Shown here piece by piece: positions 47,801 to 60,100 of a stretch of 64,000 nucleotides of DNA (position 1 is the first letter of the stretch; each line of letters begins with the position of its first letter). The DNA comes from Lichenostomus cassidix (Eukaryota > Chordata > Aves > Passeriformes > Meliphagidae), in assembly GCA_008360975.2 (NCBI GenBank), contig CM039211.1:66306565-66370564 (forward strand), written 5' to 3'. Below the pieces are notes generated by a model. The model saw nothing but the letters and a program-made list of their open reading frames with translations, did not search any database and had not been told where the DNA came from. Made by a program: the position numbers and the translations under genes.

Positions 47801-49038
47801 TCCTGATGCACTGATGAACACAAGCTTCAGATATGAACCATGGTTGCAGACATATGGCAGGATAGTCTCTGCTCCAAAATTATTTCCCTGCTCTGTTCAG
47901 AGCTGGTGCCTTGTTTGGTATTTTCCAGGATTTGGGGTAGAAAGGGAAAATCTGGTATAGCAGTGGAGCTCCTCTTCTTGCACTCCAGCACTTCCTTCCA
48001 GGTTCTCTATACTGGGATGCATAGCAAATAGAAAGCAAAGACCAACTGCTGGCTGCACTTCAGTGATTCACTTACTTGTTTTTCTGGTTTAGTAATTGCC
48101 GCATGCAACCAGCAAATTGTTTTTCAACGTATCCCTGAACTCCGTTCTCCCCTATTTTTCCTGTTCTTTGAGGATGTCACAGCGCCAGCTGTAATCCGGC
48201 TTTGGATGGTGGCAACAGCTCCCTGCTTTGCTGTGTTTGGCACTGGATTGCTCGGTTCATGCCTGCCCTTCACAGTCAGGGCAAATCTCCACTGTGGGTC
48301 TGGACGTGGTTGGGAAGCATCCCTGTGGCACAGCCCGAGACATGGACACCCCAGTCCAGAGGGGTGCTGCTCCCTGTCCCCCATTGCACAGCATCTCCTG
48401 TCCTGATGGGGCAGTGAGGAGGTGCAAAAAGGGGAATAGGGTTTTTGGGACCATGTAACTTAGGACTGGGGAAGGTTGACTGTAGGAGAGCTTTATCCTG
48501 ACTAAGGATGGAGGGAAGAGAATGCGACATTTTAATTTCTCTTCCAATCCCAACTCCACTGACTCTGCTTCCAGCACAAACACCAAACCTCTCCTTTAGG
48601 GACGCTCTGAGGGGTAAAAGAATAGCAGCACCATTTGGACCACACAATTTTCACAGCTCTCTGCCCTGATACACAGCAGCTGCTTCTCTAGCCTCCCAAA
48701 CAGGGATGAACTCAGCAGCCATGGGCGATCTGGACCATTGTGGGTAATGTCACACATGGCACCAGGCCACTGATGTGACCAGCATGGAGGCTGCCCGTGG
48801 GCATCTTGTCTGCCTCCCCCAGGATGCTCAGGGGCCATCAGGGCCATGAGAATGATAGGGCATAGGGAGGTACCAGAGTGGCTCAAACCCCATCTCCATC
48901 TCATGCACGGACAGGCAGAAGCTCCACTTGGAGAGCCAGTCCCTTCCCTGCCCCATCTCTCTAATGGATGACACTGTTTGCAGAGCAAGCCAACCCCAAC
49001 ACCACCCTGGAGAGGGCACTTGCTGCCGTGGAAGTTAC

Positions 49039-49205
49039 CTATGGCGAACTCGTCAAAGGTGACAGCGGTGTAGTTTTTGCCCAGAGCATTCGTCACTGTC
49101 AGAGTCACCTTGTACTTCACTGTTGAGAAGAGCTGGAGGTATCTGATATGACACCTGTTTTTGGGAACGGCATCCTTCTCGCAGACCATGTCTTTCGTGC
49201 CATGT
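49039..49205 (-). CDS. CNTFR: CNTFR coding exon: rest of first fibronectin-III module
   Basis: The first base (A) completes an Ile codon. The exon then reads HGTKDMVCEKDAVPKNRCHI and ends DEFAI plus one base (G). It carries the second conserved cysteine pair (fragment residues C47 and C57) and a second sequon (N83-Y-T), both at places where the mammalian receptor has them. The acceptor is CTTTCCAG and the donor is GTAACT at 49038-49033. Exon length is 167 bp. An open frame runs on through the acceptor into the upstream intron, but that extension has no resemblance to the receptor and is intronic. Confidence 0.96.
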
Positions 49206-50006
49206 CTGGAAAGCAGAGGTGAGAAGAGCAGTTACCTGTGGATGCACCAAAGTTGCTGGGGGAAGAAGGCAGATTGTGCAGCTCTGTATCCCCACTAAGC
49301 CAGTCGTCCCCATGCACCAGCCCCTGCCACAGCCAGAGGGCTGCCTTCCTCTTGCCAGGGAATTGTGTCAGCTCCTGTGTATGAGGTTTAATCCCAAACC
49401 TACACAGAAGCTGCAGTGAATGTCTGAATGTTTTCATGCTGGCCCCAAGGAAAGAATGGGACCCTGCTGGGGCTGGGGTTGGGTCTGCCCGTCCAATGAG
49501 AGGAACAAGGTCTCCTTTCTGATGGTGACAAAACCCCAGAATATAATGCACAGCACCAGCCTGTATATGGGCTGTGCCAGAACTTGGGCACAGGATAGGA
49601 AGTGATGCTATGCCATGGCCAATTCTAGGGGAAAGACACTGTGGCTGCCCAACCACAACCAGCTTACAGCAGAAAAGAGCATGGATGTGTCGATTGTGCC
49701 AAAAACCAGCAGGAACGACATCCACTGCTGACAACTGCTGGATGAAAAGGGGATCTGGGAGATGGGAACTTTCTAGGTCCCTTCTATGGAAATTGAAACT
49801 TTCTTGGCATGAAGTCCCAGTCTGAAACAACCAGTTTGTATGCCCCTGGAAAACTGTTCCCCAGGCCCATTTTTGGGACACCTGTACCATGTGCTCAGCA
49901 CAGGTTAGACCCACTGCCCATCTCAAGTATGGCACTACTTGAGACCTGCTCCAGGCTGCAGGGACTGAAACTCACCCCATTGCACCTTTTCTTCCCAGAC
50001 ACTTAC
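49206..50006 (-). other. CNTFR: CNTFR intron within first FN-III module
   Basis: This 801-bp intron runs from GTAAGT at 50006 to CTTTCCAG at 49206. Nothing else is recognisable in it. Confidence 0.9.
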
Positions 50007-50124
50007 ATGACAGAGATGTTGAATGTGTTGGGGATGTACGTAGGGGTGGGCAGGTGCCAGCTGCAGTAGAAACCCTTCGGGTAGTTGTTGGACCGGCATG
50101 TCAGCACTGGCTCCTTTGGGGGCA
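50007..50124 (-). CDS. CNTFR: CNTFR coding exon: start of first fibronectin-III module
   Basis: This exon starts with two bases (TG) that complete a codon begun upstream, then reads PPKEPVLTCRSNNYPKGFYC and continues to NTFNISV, ending with two bases (AT). That is the start of the cytokine-receptor homology region. It carries the first conserved disulfide pair (fragment residues C9 and C20) and an N-glycosylation sequon (N35-I-S). The acceptor is a pyrimidine tract ending CTGGCAG, and the donor is GTAAGT at 50006-50001. Exon length is 118 bp. It is the most upstream CNTFR exon I can find. The protein N-terminal to it should be the Ig-like domain, which is not in the window. The identification rests on the near-identical mammalian segment. 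Confidence 0.96.
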
Positions 50125-51479
50125 CTGCCAGGGAAAGAGAAAGGATAATTACCTGCTGAGGTGGGGTTATCACCAACTTTTGAGCAAGGGGATGACCCTT
50201 CATGCCCAGCTGCTGCCAGCTTGGGAGGGGAGAGTTTGCAAGGGGAGCAGGTGTTTATCAGCTGCTGGAAGCATCTGGGGGTCTTTATCCCACGTCTTCT
50301 CCTGAGGTGCTCCATGATACCTTACTTTGGGCTGGGCTGGGCTGTGGAAAGCTCACCTTCTCCTCAGGCAGCTCACTGCCTCTACTAAGGGATGGAGTGA
50401 CAGAGAGGGTTTGCAGGTAGCAGGGGAAATTGTCTTCAAGGCTGTGACAGAGATGTTGCTCATGAGGAGGAGGTACTGCTCTGTTGACCCCACTAGTCCA
50501 CAGTGCTTGCAGCTTTCTCTGCCACATCCCTGGGGAGTGATAAACTTATTGAGGGATGATCCTCCAAACAACCAGAGGTCCTCAAAGGACCACTGGCAAG
50601 ATGAAGAGGAATAATGTGAAACCAATGGAGAAAATTCAGCCCTTCAGGAGGACTAACAGTGTTAAGGCTTTTGGCATTGGGCAGAGCATCCCATCCCAGG
50701 GCCCTGCCTCCAAAGAGACACAGAGGCAGCCTGAGACAGGATGAGAGCACCCCGTGGGAACAGCCTTCCTCTGGCCTTGTCAGCTGGTCCTAGAGGTTAG
50801 AGGCAGATGAGGATTTTAAACCCAGCAAAGTGTTCACACTGCACTTGGCTTTCCTGGACATATGTCTGCCCTTTGCAGGAGCAGGAAATCTCTGCAAAAT
50901 GCTGAGGGACAGTGCATGCAAAGAACGAAATGTGATACCTTTTGCCTGATAAATTTTGCCCTTGTTGGTAAAAGTCTTACCTGATCTGACACCGAAATCA
51001 ACTCCTCTTGGTACCCAAGCACTTGCATTGACTGCTAAGAGCAGCACCCTGGCACAGTGCCTTGCATTAAAATACACTCCCTGGGCTGGATGTGCACCAG
51101 GATTCCCCTTGGAAAGGCTGTGTGAACCTGTGGTGTTCCCTCTTTCCCTTCCTTTGTTAGCCCTCATCTCCATCCATGCACTGGGAACGTCCCAGGCCAT
51201 GCTCTTCTCTCCAAGCAGAGTGTTTCAAACGAACCAAACAGACCTGGCAGCCTCAGTGCCTCTTCAGCCCCACGCAGGCACAGCCCTGGTGCCACTAGCA
51301 TGACACCCTCGGGGGCACAGCTTTCGGGGGGCTCTGGAGCTCTGCGACTGCAGTCTACAGAGTCCATGCTCTACAGAGGGGAAACTGAGGCACAGGGTTC
51401 GCACACCCACCGGCGCCCCTGGGGCAGGGCTTAGAGGCTGCAAGCAGCTGTTAAGGGAGCCAAGAGCAGCAGAGTCAGG

Positions 51480-52250
51480 GAGCGGGGAGCAAGGAGAGGG
51501 AGAGGGAACGGAGGGGGCCGGCGGGGGGAAGGCTGTGCCGCTCTGCTCCGCGTGTTCCTCCTAATGGCTATTTCAGCCTTCAGCCGACAGACGAAGGCCA
51601 GAGCCTGGTAATGAGCCTCCCGGTTAAATTATTCAAGCAGACCCTCCACATCAAAACAGAATGGCTAATCGCAAAGCCAGAGACAAGGGCCTGATCCCTG
51701 CTACAGCTCCATCCTCCTCCTCCGCCCCGCAGGCTCCTTAACCCCTTCCCTGCCCCCGCTGGGCGAGGCGGGAGCCAACGCAGCACTGTCCTTTGCAGGG
51801 TGCGGTGCGGGGTCGGGAGGTGTCCCGGAGGGGCTGAAGGGGTGCGGGGGGTTTGGGGACAGCCTCTGGGATCCGGGTGACCGCGTGGTGGCACTGTGGG
51901 CTAACAGCACCTGCCCGGCGCCGGGAAAACCGGGATGGGGCTGGGAATACTGCTCGGGGATGCTGGGGACACTGGGGATGCCACCGCAGGCGACTCGCTC
52001 GCTTGCTCTTGAGCTCAGTTGTCCCCATTCGGAGCCGGGAGTCTCCGGGAAGCCGGGCAGAAGCAAGCGGGGCTTTTCCGAGCGTTCCTGAAGTCCTGCA
52101 GGGTCCAGCGCTACCTGCACGGCTCCAGACGCTGCGCTGCTATGCGCCGCAATTAGTCCATCTGCGCATAATTTATCTCCATTGTCTCCAGTATCACGCC
52201 GGATCTGGCTCTTTGTGATCTGTGCTAATTCCTCCGCTGAGGAGGCTGGG
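51480..52250. other. CpG-island-like block in upstream CNTFR intron
   Basis: CpG dinucleotides are dense here (for example about seven in the first 80 bases), against a strongly CpG-poor background. Short AT-rich pieces with TAAT/ATTA cores (such as GGTTAAATTATTC and GCAATTAGTCC) lie within it. This mix is typical of an intronic promoter or enhancer in a gene under developmental control. I see no convincing TATA box or first coding exon, so its role is inferred. Confidence 0.55.
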
Positions 52251-55224
52251 GCGGGCTGACTCCTCCAGGTTTGTTTTGCTGGGAGAAGAAGGGAGGGCTG
52301 CCCATGCTGCCTCCCTCTTCCATCCCCACTCCGCAGCAGCCTTTGAAGATGCCCTATTTCCACAGCATTGAACGCCTTGAAAATCCTGTCCTCTGCTTCA
52401 AGGCTGGACCCCAACTGCAGCCGCAGCTCCCTGTGTCCACAGCACTCTCCACCTCTTAACCCCTCATGTCTTTTAGCAAGCCAAAGGTTGAAGGAGAGAC
52501 TGGGGAAGGGGGACAAAATGATTCTCGCATCTCTGCCCTCCTGATGCAGAGTTCAAGGACAGACACAGCTGAAGGGATGCCGCTGTATGAAGCCTGTCTC
52601 ATCCCAGCCACAGTCCTCTCTTTCTGGGCCAACACAAGCTGTCTCACTCCTGCAACCTCCATCTCTCCAGAGAGCCATCAGTCCCAGAGCCACAAGCATC
52701 CTGGGAGTGAGTTATCAGGCAGCTGCCCCACTTTACACCTTGATGTTCACCCCATAGCAGAGTCTGGGGCCAGTGCAGTGTGCCACGTGGGGCTGTGACC
52801 ATGACCCTACACGGGTGACCATGGCCACCACTGACAGGAACCACAAAGGAGAGGGCTGCAAGCCCCTTCTCAGCTGCCTTGGTGCATCAGGAGGGCTCTC
52901 TTTGTCCACCCGACCATGGTGTCTTCCCCAAGCTGGTGGCAGGGTCTTCATCTGCCTATGGGAAATGGCAGCCTGCAACCTCGTTCCTCTCCCCTCCTCT
53001 CCCAGGAAGGGCGCTCGCTGGCACAGCTCATGCTGCCCATCAAAGGCTCTTAAAGACAGCAAATAAAATTGCAGGCTCCAATCGATCCGGCGCTCTGTAA
53101 TGCTGTCTTTGGAGGTGGGCCAGCCCATCAGGCCGACAGAGAGAGCAAGAAAGGCAGTGGAGGAAAACAAAGCCATCAAGGGAACAGCATTAAAGGCTTT
53201 TTCTGCCCTGAGGTTTTGGGCAGTGCTTCTGGGTGTGGGGTGTCCTGCTCCAACCTTCTCCATCTTCCCTGAGATGATGTCCAGCTCTGAGCATCTGCCC
53301 CACACCAAAACCAGCCTGAACAACACATTGGGCTATTTGGGCACTTCTCCCTGGGCTCCTGCACACAGCCTCCCTAATTCTGGCAAATATTTACATCCCT
53401 GTCACTTCATGGAGCTGCTGAATTCTGTAAAGGCAGAACTCCTTTCCTTTTGCCACAAACAGCGCCTGCCCTCTCTAATCTATCTATTAACCTCTTGCAT
53501 GGCAGGGAGCCACTTCCCCCATGTGCTCTGCTGATGTCCTCTCTGAAAACCCAGAGTGTTTAATGCCTGGCTATGGCAGCTTCCCAGGGGCTTGGGCTGC
53601 AAGCAGCCTTGCTGCAAAAGCTCAGGGTGAGGCGATGAAAGGCTCAGAGCTGAGCACATCCCATCTGGGCACGTGGCTCACAAGCCATGAGATGCTTCAG
53701 CAAAATCTGGGGCTGCTATAGCAGTGAAAGCTGGTGCCAGGGTCATCATCTCTGCAGATCCCAAAAATACCAGTGGCAGGGATGGAGTTGGCTTTCCCAC
53801 CACACAGTGCCCCATGCTTTGCCTCCATTTAACCTCTTTCTCTCCAGCTTGTTGGAAATAGCTCACTTGACCATCTCCATCACTTCTGCTCAGCTGGGGA
53901 GAGCACCACAAGTGGTCCTAAAGGATGAAACAGCTCTGGATACACCAGCACAGACACAGACTTTTGTTTCCTTCCTCATCTCTAAAGCCCAGTCGTCCTT
54001 GTACCCTCAGTCCCACTGTGCAGGGGGAAAGTGTGACCAATCCATTTTAGAAACCACTAAAAATGATCTACAAGAGCTTTTCCTAGCTCTGCTAGGTCAT
54101 GAGATAATGGACATTAAAATCATGACACTTTTATATATAGAAAAGTTATTTTAGGTCACTTTTAGAGGTTTCTGAAATGGATCAGTTATAATTTTCCTCT
54201 CCTGCTGAGGGCTGAACGTACTAAAGATGCCTCGCTCCACAGGTGGAAGGATACAAAAAATAGCACCAATAAAAGTTTTAAGAGGCCTCTCAAACACTTC
54301 TGTAGGAGGTATTTTTTCTGATGCACTCGGGGCACATTCAGGCTCTGGGCTGATGGGGGATAATGAGCCCGTAGTGTGCTTTTGGGGTCACCTGCATAAC
54401 TCATCATCTCGGTCTTGGGCCAGCAAGGACTCCAGGGTCCATGACAGCAGCATGTGCTTGTGCTAGAGGTGCAGCTGTGACACAGCCTGCCTGCACATGG
54501 GCAGGACAACCACACAACCAATGCTATTCTGCTGCCAAACTCTTGCTGTTTGCACTCCAGTGCCCTTGGCAGGACCAGATTATCACCCAACGACTTTTTT
54601 CACACCATAGGTGGTGGGTATGTACCAGTACATTACAAAGCCACCCAAGTGACCAAAAGCAAAGCTGCAGAGGCTTGGATAGCACAACAAGAATCCACCT
54701 GGGCACGAGATGCCAACACTGAACACGCGGGCACAAGAGCAGCAGACCCTGCACATCCACACATGCATCTACACAGATGCTTTTGTTATGCACACACTGG
54801 CTGCCAGCACAATGTATTATTTATCTAACGCTGCTTTTCTAAAAGGCTGTTTGTGCACAGGAGGCTGGTAGGAAACAACAAAGAAAACAGTGATGAATAA
54901 ATCATATTTCTATTGCCAGGTGGATCAGGGGAACATCTGTCTGCCATGTGCTACCTGTGCTGGAGTGCAGCATGGCTGTGGCTGGGGACAGTCCCTTCCA
55001 CTGACCCAAATGTTTGGGTGCAACTCTGTTTTGTTGTTGGAGAAAGTGGGGGAGGTGAAGCTTTGAATTTGTTCTGATTCCCCTTGACCGTCTGTTCTTG
55101 GATAAGTGTGAGGATGAGAAGGGGTGCAGAGCACAGCAGAGTGGGGGTCCTAGGCAGGTGATGCTCCCTGTGTTCTGGGAACATCACATCTGTAACCACC
55201 ACTTCTCAAGAAGGATAAAGCAAG

Positions 55225-55290
55225 GGTTTGGTTTTGATTTTTTGGTTTTGTTGGGGTTTTTTTAGTGTGGGTTTTGGTTTTTTTTTTTTA
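55225..55290. repeat. G/T-rich low-complexity stretch
   Basis: Almost only T and G, with runs of up to about 13 T. Confidence 0.8.
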
Positions 55291-56729
55291 ATTGACACGG
55301 CAAAATTAATTTCAGAGAGAAGTAGAGAATACAGGGGTGCAGGGGCAGAGATTTATATGGGTTTGTCCCTCTCTGACCTCCTGGATGATTTGGGCAAGTG
55401 ATGGAGACAGGGTTTATGTCTCTGCCTTTCAGTCTAAGCCACCCCAAGCTTATCAAGTGGACATATTCATCAGGACATTCCTTTCCCTTGATATTAGACA
55501 TTGAAGATACCTCTGAAGTGTGAGTCATCCCACATTGAGCCCAGAGTTGCTCACATTCAGCCAGCACCTAGCCCAGCCCTCACATCCAACACTGCAGCAT
55601 CCCCTGGTAACTCCCAAAATGGCCAGGGACACCTACAGCTGTAGCCAAAGTTCCCTGACCCTGCTGCCACCTAAGAGCCATTTCCCCAGCCTCAAAGAGC
55701 AAGAATTTATTCCCCAAGAAGGTGCTGGAGAAAAAGGTGGACTCAGCAACAGATAAATTTCTAAAAGGCCCTGTTTTACACTGATTGGGGCTCATAAACC
55801 AAGCTATGGATTTTCTCATTTCCCTTGCAGAAAATTCAGTGAGCATGGTAAGAGGCAACGCTGTAAATTTTTGGGCAAAGCATTACTCATCCAGAAGAGA
55901 AAGCCCACCATCCCACTTCCAGCCCAAGTGGCAGGGCAAGTTCCCAGTGTGACCACAAGCTCACTGGAGTTTGCTCCACCCTGCACTGCACGAGGCTGTG
56001 CTGTTTGCAGCACAGTAGAGGTGTTCCTCAAATCTGACCACTCTCCAGCCTTCAGAAAACTACTGAGCAAACCTCACTATCTTGACTTGTGAGAGGAAAG
56101 AGCAAGAGCAGAGGGGCTCTGGCAACCCTGGCATGGGGTGGGTGGGCTGGCTGGAATGGCAGCCTTTGCTGGAGATGCTCTCCAAAGTGCAGGATACTAT
56201 GGGAGGTGATTTAGGCAGGAGAAGCCATCTGGAATCCTGAATTCATGACAAATCCTCTTGTTCCCACTCCCTCCAGCAGCACTGGTGCTTGGCAGCATTG
56301 CAGTCCCAGGGAAATGCCCATCCTGCTGAGCACACCAGTACCTCAAACCCAACTGTGCTCCTGCAGGTGGCTTTGTCCCCATGGGGCAGCATTCTAGGCC
56401 AGGTGCCCTAGGGAATGATGCACACCAGGAATGCTGGACACCTCCACCCTTCACCTGGGACCACACCACAGCACAAAGTCCTTCCTGACCCTCTGGTAAC
56501 CACCCGAAACCAAAGAGCAGCTTTGCTCTGAAACAATATTAAATATTGAACAAACGAATGCAAACCTGTTATCTGGGATAATTGTGAGTAAATAAAACAT
56601 TTAACCAAACCAAATGCAGCTGTTTCCACTTGGAGCCGGCACAACAGCAGGGAAGCCAGCTCAGCTACTCTGCATCCTCGTTACGGCAGCTGATTATTGT
56701 TTTGTGTATAACAGTAGCACCGCCAGCCC

Positions 56730-57190
56730 TGGAGCGGGGCCGGGGCCGCGGTGCTCCGTGTGGTACCCCTGGGATGGGTACCCCGGCAAGGCGGGATGCG
56801 GCAGCACGGCAGTGCGCCGGGCACGGGAAGTTCTCTGCAGCGCTGGGGTTTGCTCTTCAGCCCAGGGAGTTCACGGCGAGGCCGGCTTTCCTCCCCCAAC
56901 ACCTCTTCGAGGGGATTTGCATGTAACATAAACCATTTCAGAGCCAGGTCACTGGTTCGCACATAGCCCCGGGCAGTAATGACCAAACCTCGTTACCGGC
57001 TGCTCTGGGATTGACTGTGCCGGGCCCCCGTCCAGCTCCTGGAGACCTGGAGAGTGGTGCGGGGTGATGGAGTGTGCAGCCACCGCGGGAAAAGTGCCGG
57101 CAAAGGGAGCTTCGGAGGCTCCGCGGATGGAGAGCACATCCCTGTCCACAGCTCAGGGCTGCAGCATCCCGGGATGCCAGTCTGCCACGC
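56730..57190. other. CpG-island-like block, upstream region
   Basis: This is a second CpG-dense block, with runs such as GCGGGGCCGGGGCCGCGG and frequent CGG/CCG. It lies about 4.5 kb upstream of the first block on the gene strand. It could be an alternative CNTFR promoter with a non-coding first exon, or the start of an antisense RNA. No coding frame in it is recognisable. Confidence 0.5.
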
Positions 57191-60100
57191 CCGGACAGAG
57201 GGGAAGGGAGAGCAGGGGGCTGATGTGCTCTCGGTTTTTGCACTTTCACGGGACTTCCCACCACTGGGGTTTGGAGAGGAGAGCTTGATGCCCCTGCAGC
57301 TCCCACCCAAATGCTGTGTCTGTCTCTTATGAAATGGCTAGGAAGGATAAAGTGCAGGAATTACATGGGATTTTCCAGTCCCTGCCAAAATAATTTCTCC
57401 TTCCAGGGGACTGTTCTCCTCGATGTGGGGCTGGATGCACTGTGCCAAGGCAATGCAGGGGGGAAATGCTTCCTCGTAACACATGGACTCCCCAGCAGCT
57501 GTTCCACACCCCAAGGGGGTTGTGGTTGGTGCACATGGGAGCACATCACAGCCCTGACCTCCAGGGAGAAGTAGCTGCCTCCCTTGGTTCTCCTCGATAC
57601 AAGGATTGACCAGTGCAGCCTGCAGACCCCCAGCAATCTCCTCCAGGAGCTCAGCTGGAAAAGCCAGAGAGAGGAAACATCCCTGCCTGCTGAGAGGGAG
57701 AGCCATGGGGAATGCAGGGTGCTCCCAAAGGTTCTTCAGGTATTGAGCACCCTGAGGCTCCTCTGCCTCCATGTCTGCACTGCATGCAAGAAGAGAACCC
57801 AGCACACTCTTCTCCCCCTTTTCCCAGCTCCAGGAATAAATTCCCTGTACAACCCACACCATGCAATGCCCCTGCCCCCTCCATCACCTTGTTTAATGGC
57901 TGCAAGAAAGCAATTCATCCTCTCTCCAGATGGAGAAGACAGGGAAAATACCAGGTGTGATCAGACACAACTGGGACCATCAACAGCCACGTATGCTCGG
58001 CAAAGCTGTCCCACCAGAACTCCTGGAAGTTGTATATTTATCCAGGAGGAGCCTCTGGAGGGAAGCTATAAGCACTTTGTCATGCACTGAGCAACAAGCT
58101 AGCCACGAATATTACCAGCTATCAATCCCAGTGCGGGAGTGTGGGTTGCCTCTAACAGGCAGCAGCTTTCCAAAAATGCCTCCTCTCTTGTCATCCCTCT
58201 TGACATGCAGTCTGGATACACCTCCTTCTCTGGTCTCTTCCCCAGTGAGGGAGGTACCTGCTGGCAGAGAGGCCTCTCACCCCGTGGGGAATGGAGAGCA
58301 AGAAGTCAGAAATTTCTGACTCTCTGCAGGAGAGAAGGGTATTTTTGGGCTTCTCCTGTCTGGGCAGCAGCTGATGGGAGTGGTTAGTAAGCACATGTAC
58401 CCCCTAACTACTTTCTCCTTGCACTAGCACTGGCTTTTGAAACAAAAATTCCTTTCCTTCAGCATTTTTTGAAAACCACCCTCTCCTTTCACCTACATGT
58501 TCTGCTAGAGAAAATGCTGCAGGCTGTTCTTTCATCCCCTCACACAGGCCCCATGGTTCCCTTGAGTCTGTACTGATTGCTCTACCTCAGATTCAGTCAG
58601 GACAGGGGTCTTAAAAGTACCCTGTACTTAAAAGTACATCTGTACCACATGGTGCACCAGGTAGCTGTGCACAGGCAGTGGAGCCATTTCCTCATCCTGT
58701 GTTTGGCCATCCTGATTGCTTTTAGGTTTGCTCATGCAGGCTCAGCATCCCCTGGTAAGTGACTCACATCCTTGGGGCTGCCCTTCTGCCCTACATGATC
58801 TCCTGGTGAGATGCTGCTCTTCTCCTGGGGTTGATCTGCAGCCTGCCCCTCAGCCCCAGGGAGCATGTGAAATCCCTAGCCTCCGTCATGCTGGTGGCTT
58901 TTCCCAGCTTCATGTCATTGTTGCAGTCCTTTTGGGTAACCAACTGCAGGCACCTCACAAAAACAGCTAGAGGTCCCATGGGAGAGGCTGGAGTTGGGTG
59001 TAGAAAACTGACACAGCACCAGAAGGAGCTTCTCCCCATGCTGTTCCCACCCTGGATACATGTGAGTCCTTCTAGCAGCAGCCAACCTCCTGTGGCACAT
59101 CCGGTGAAGCCACCTGGCCCATCCCACATGTGCTTCTGCATAATACACCCTGGAAAAATCCCAGCAGTGGGCCGTGGTGGAGATGCAGCTGAGATGGACA
59201 CCACAGGGGGTGGCTCCAGTTTGTGGTACTAATCTGGCTGTTCAGGGATGATGATAGCCTATTAATGACAGGCATTTGGAAAGATGCCTAATTTATCATA
59301 GGAAATGAGGTCTGCACATCAGTCCTTAGCTGCTCACTCTCTGTCTTTGAGAAAGTACCAGTCAGACATGTCACTAAGAGTAGGAGTGTTCCCAACTCGA
59401 GCCAAAATCCTCCCCTGTGCTGTTGGTACCTTGGGGTGGAGGCAGGAGGAGCATCAGTCTCTGCAGCTCACTCAAAATGTGTCCTTCAAGCAGATGAAAA
59501 CCAGAGGAGTGACATTCCTGGAAGTGTTGGGCTACGATACCAGCTCAGTTAACAGCACTGCTCAATACCACTGCTCTCTTTACTAATGTCTGTTTTTTTA
59601 TCCTCAGGCCTGAATCAGACTCTGGCCTCATTCTTTTCTTAAGGCAATGGGGTACTTGGGATGATGTAAGTCACACAGCTACAGACTTCACTGCATTTGG
59701 AAGTAATAGCTGCGTCCTTAACTCAGCTGGCTTCAAGGGAGGTCCCATTATCCAGCCCATCTGTAAAGAAATGGAGCTAAAAAAAGGCCCTTTGCTTTAT
59801 GAAAATGATGCTCATCTTCCTCAAATCCTGGCTTGCTGCTTAAATCCCCACAAACAGTGGTGGGCAAGCCCCAGGGGATATTTGTGGCATGTGAGGCCCA
59901 GGCAGCTCCAACAGCTCAAGGGGTTTGGGAAGCCTTTTCCCACCCATGTATGAGAGCTCAACATTTGCAAAACAGAACGTGAGGCACAAACCAATTCAGT
60001 TTCTCACAGCGACTGTTTCCACCTGCTCTAATCACCACCTTTGCAAGGTTGTTTTAATTTTCTTCCCTCCCTATTCCCCCCAGCTCCACTCCGCAGCAAG

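Larger units (their letters stand above)
41894..49038 (-). other. CNTFR: CNTFR intron between the two FN-III modules
   Basis: This 7.1-kb intron carries a (CCTG)7 tract at 43126-43153 and a TAA/TAG repeat near 44872-44894. An AT-rich block at about 45120-45400 may be regulatory. No other gene, exon or mobile element is recognisable. Confidence 0.85.
26885..50124 (-). other. CNTFR: CNTFR gene, 3' part (ciliary neurotrophic factor receptor alpha)
   Basis: CNTFR is the ligand-binding, GPI-anchored alpha subunit that binds CNTF (and related ligands) at the cell surface and recruits the signalling subunits LIFR and gp130. Five minus-strand coding exons plus a 3'UTR exon are visible. In transcript order the coding exons are 50124-50007, 49205-49039, 41893-41730, 30844-30664 and 29140-28996. 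All junctions are GT-AG and the phases (2/2, 1/1, 0/0, 1/1 and 2 into the stop) join without a break. The product is 257 complete residues plus one split codon, against 372 residues for the human protein. The fibronectin-III modules are close to the mammalian sequence as I remember it. The signal peptide and Ig-like domain exons are missing and should lie upstream, beyond 64000. The 3' end at 26885 is an estimate from an ATTAAA signal. Confidence 0.95.

Noticed and set aside
49117..49935. 272-residue minus-strand open frame overlapping a CNTFR exon
   Set aside because: It overlaps the exon in a different reading frame and otherwise runs through intron, so it has no receptor-like sequence.
51701..52516. 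271-residue open frame on the minus strand in the upstream CNTFR intron
   Set aside because: It coincides with a CpG-rich block where stops are rare. The protein is low-complexity with no domain and no link to CNTFR exons.
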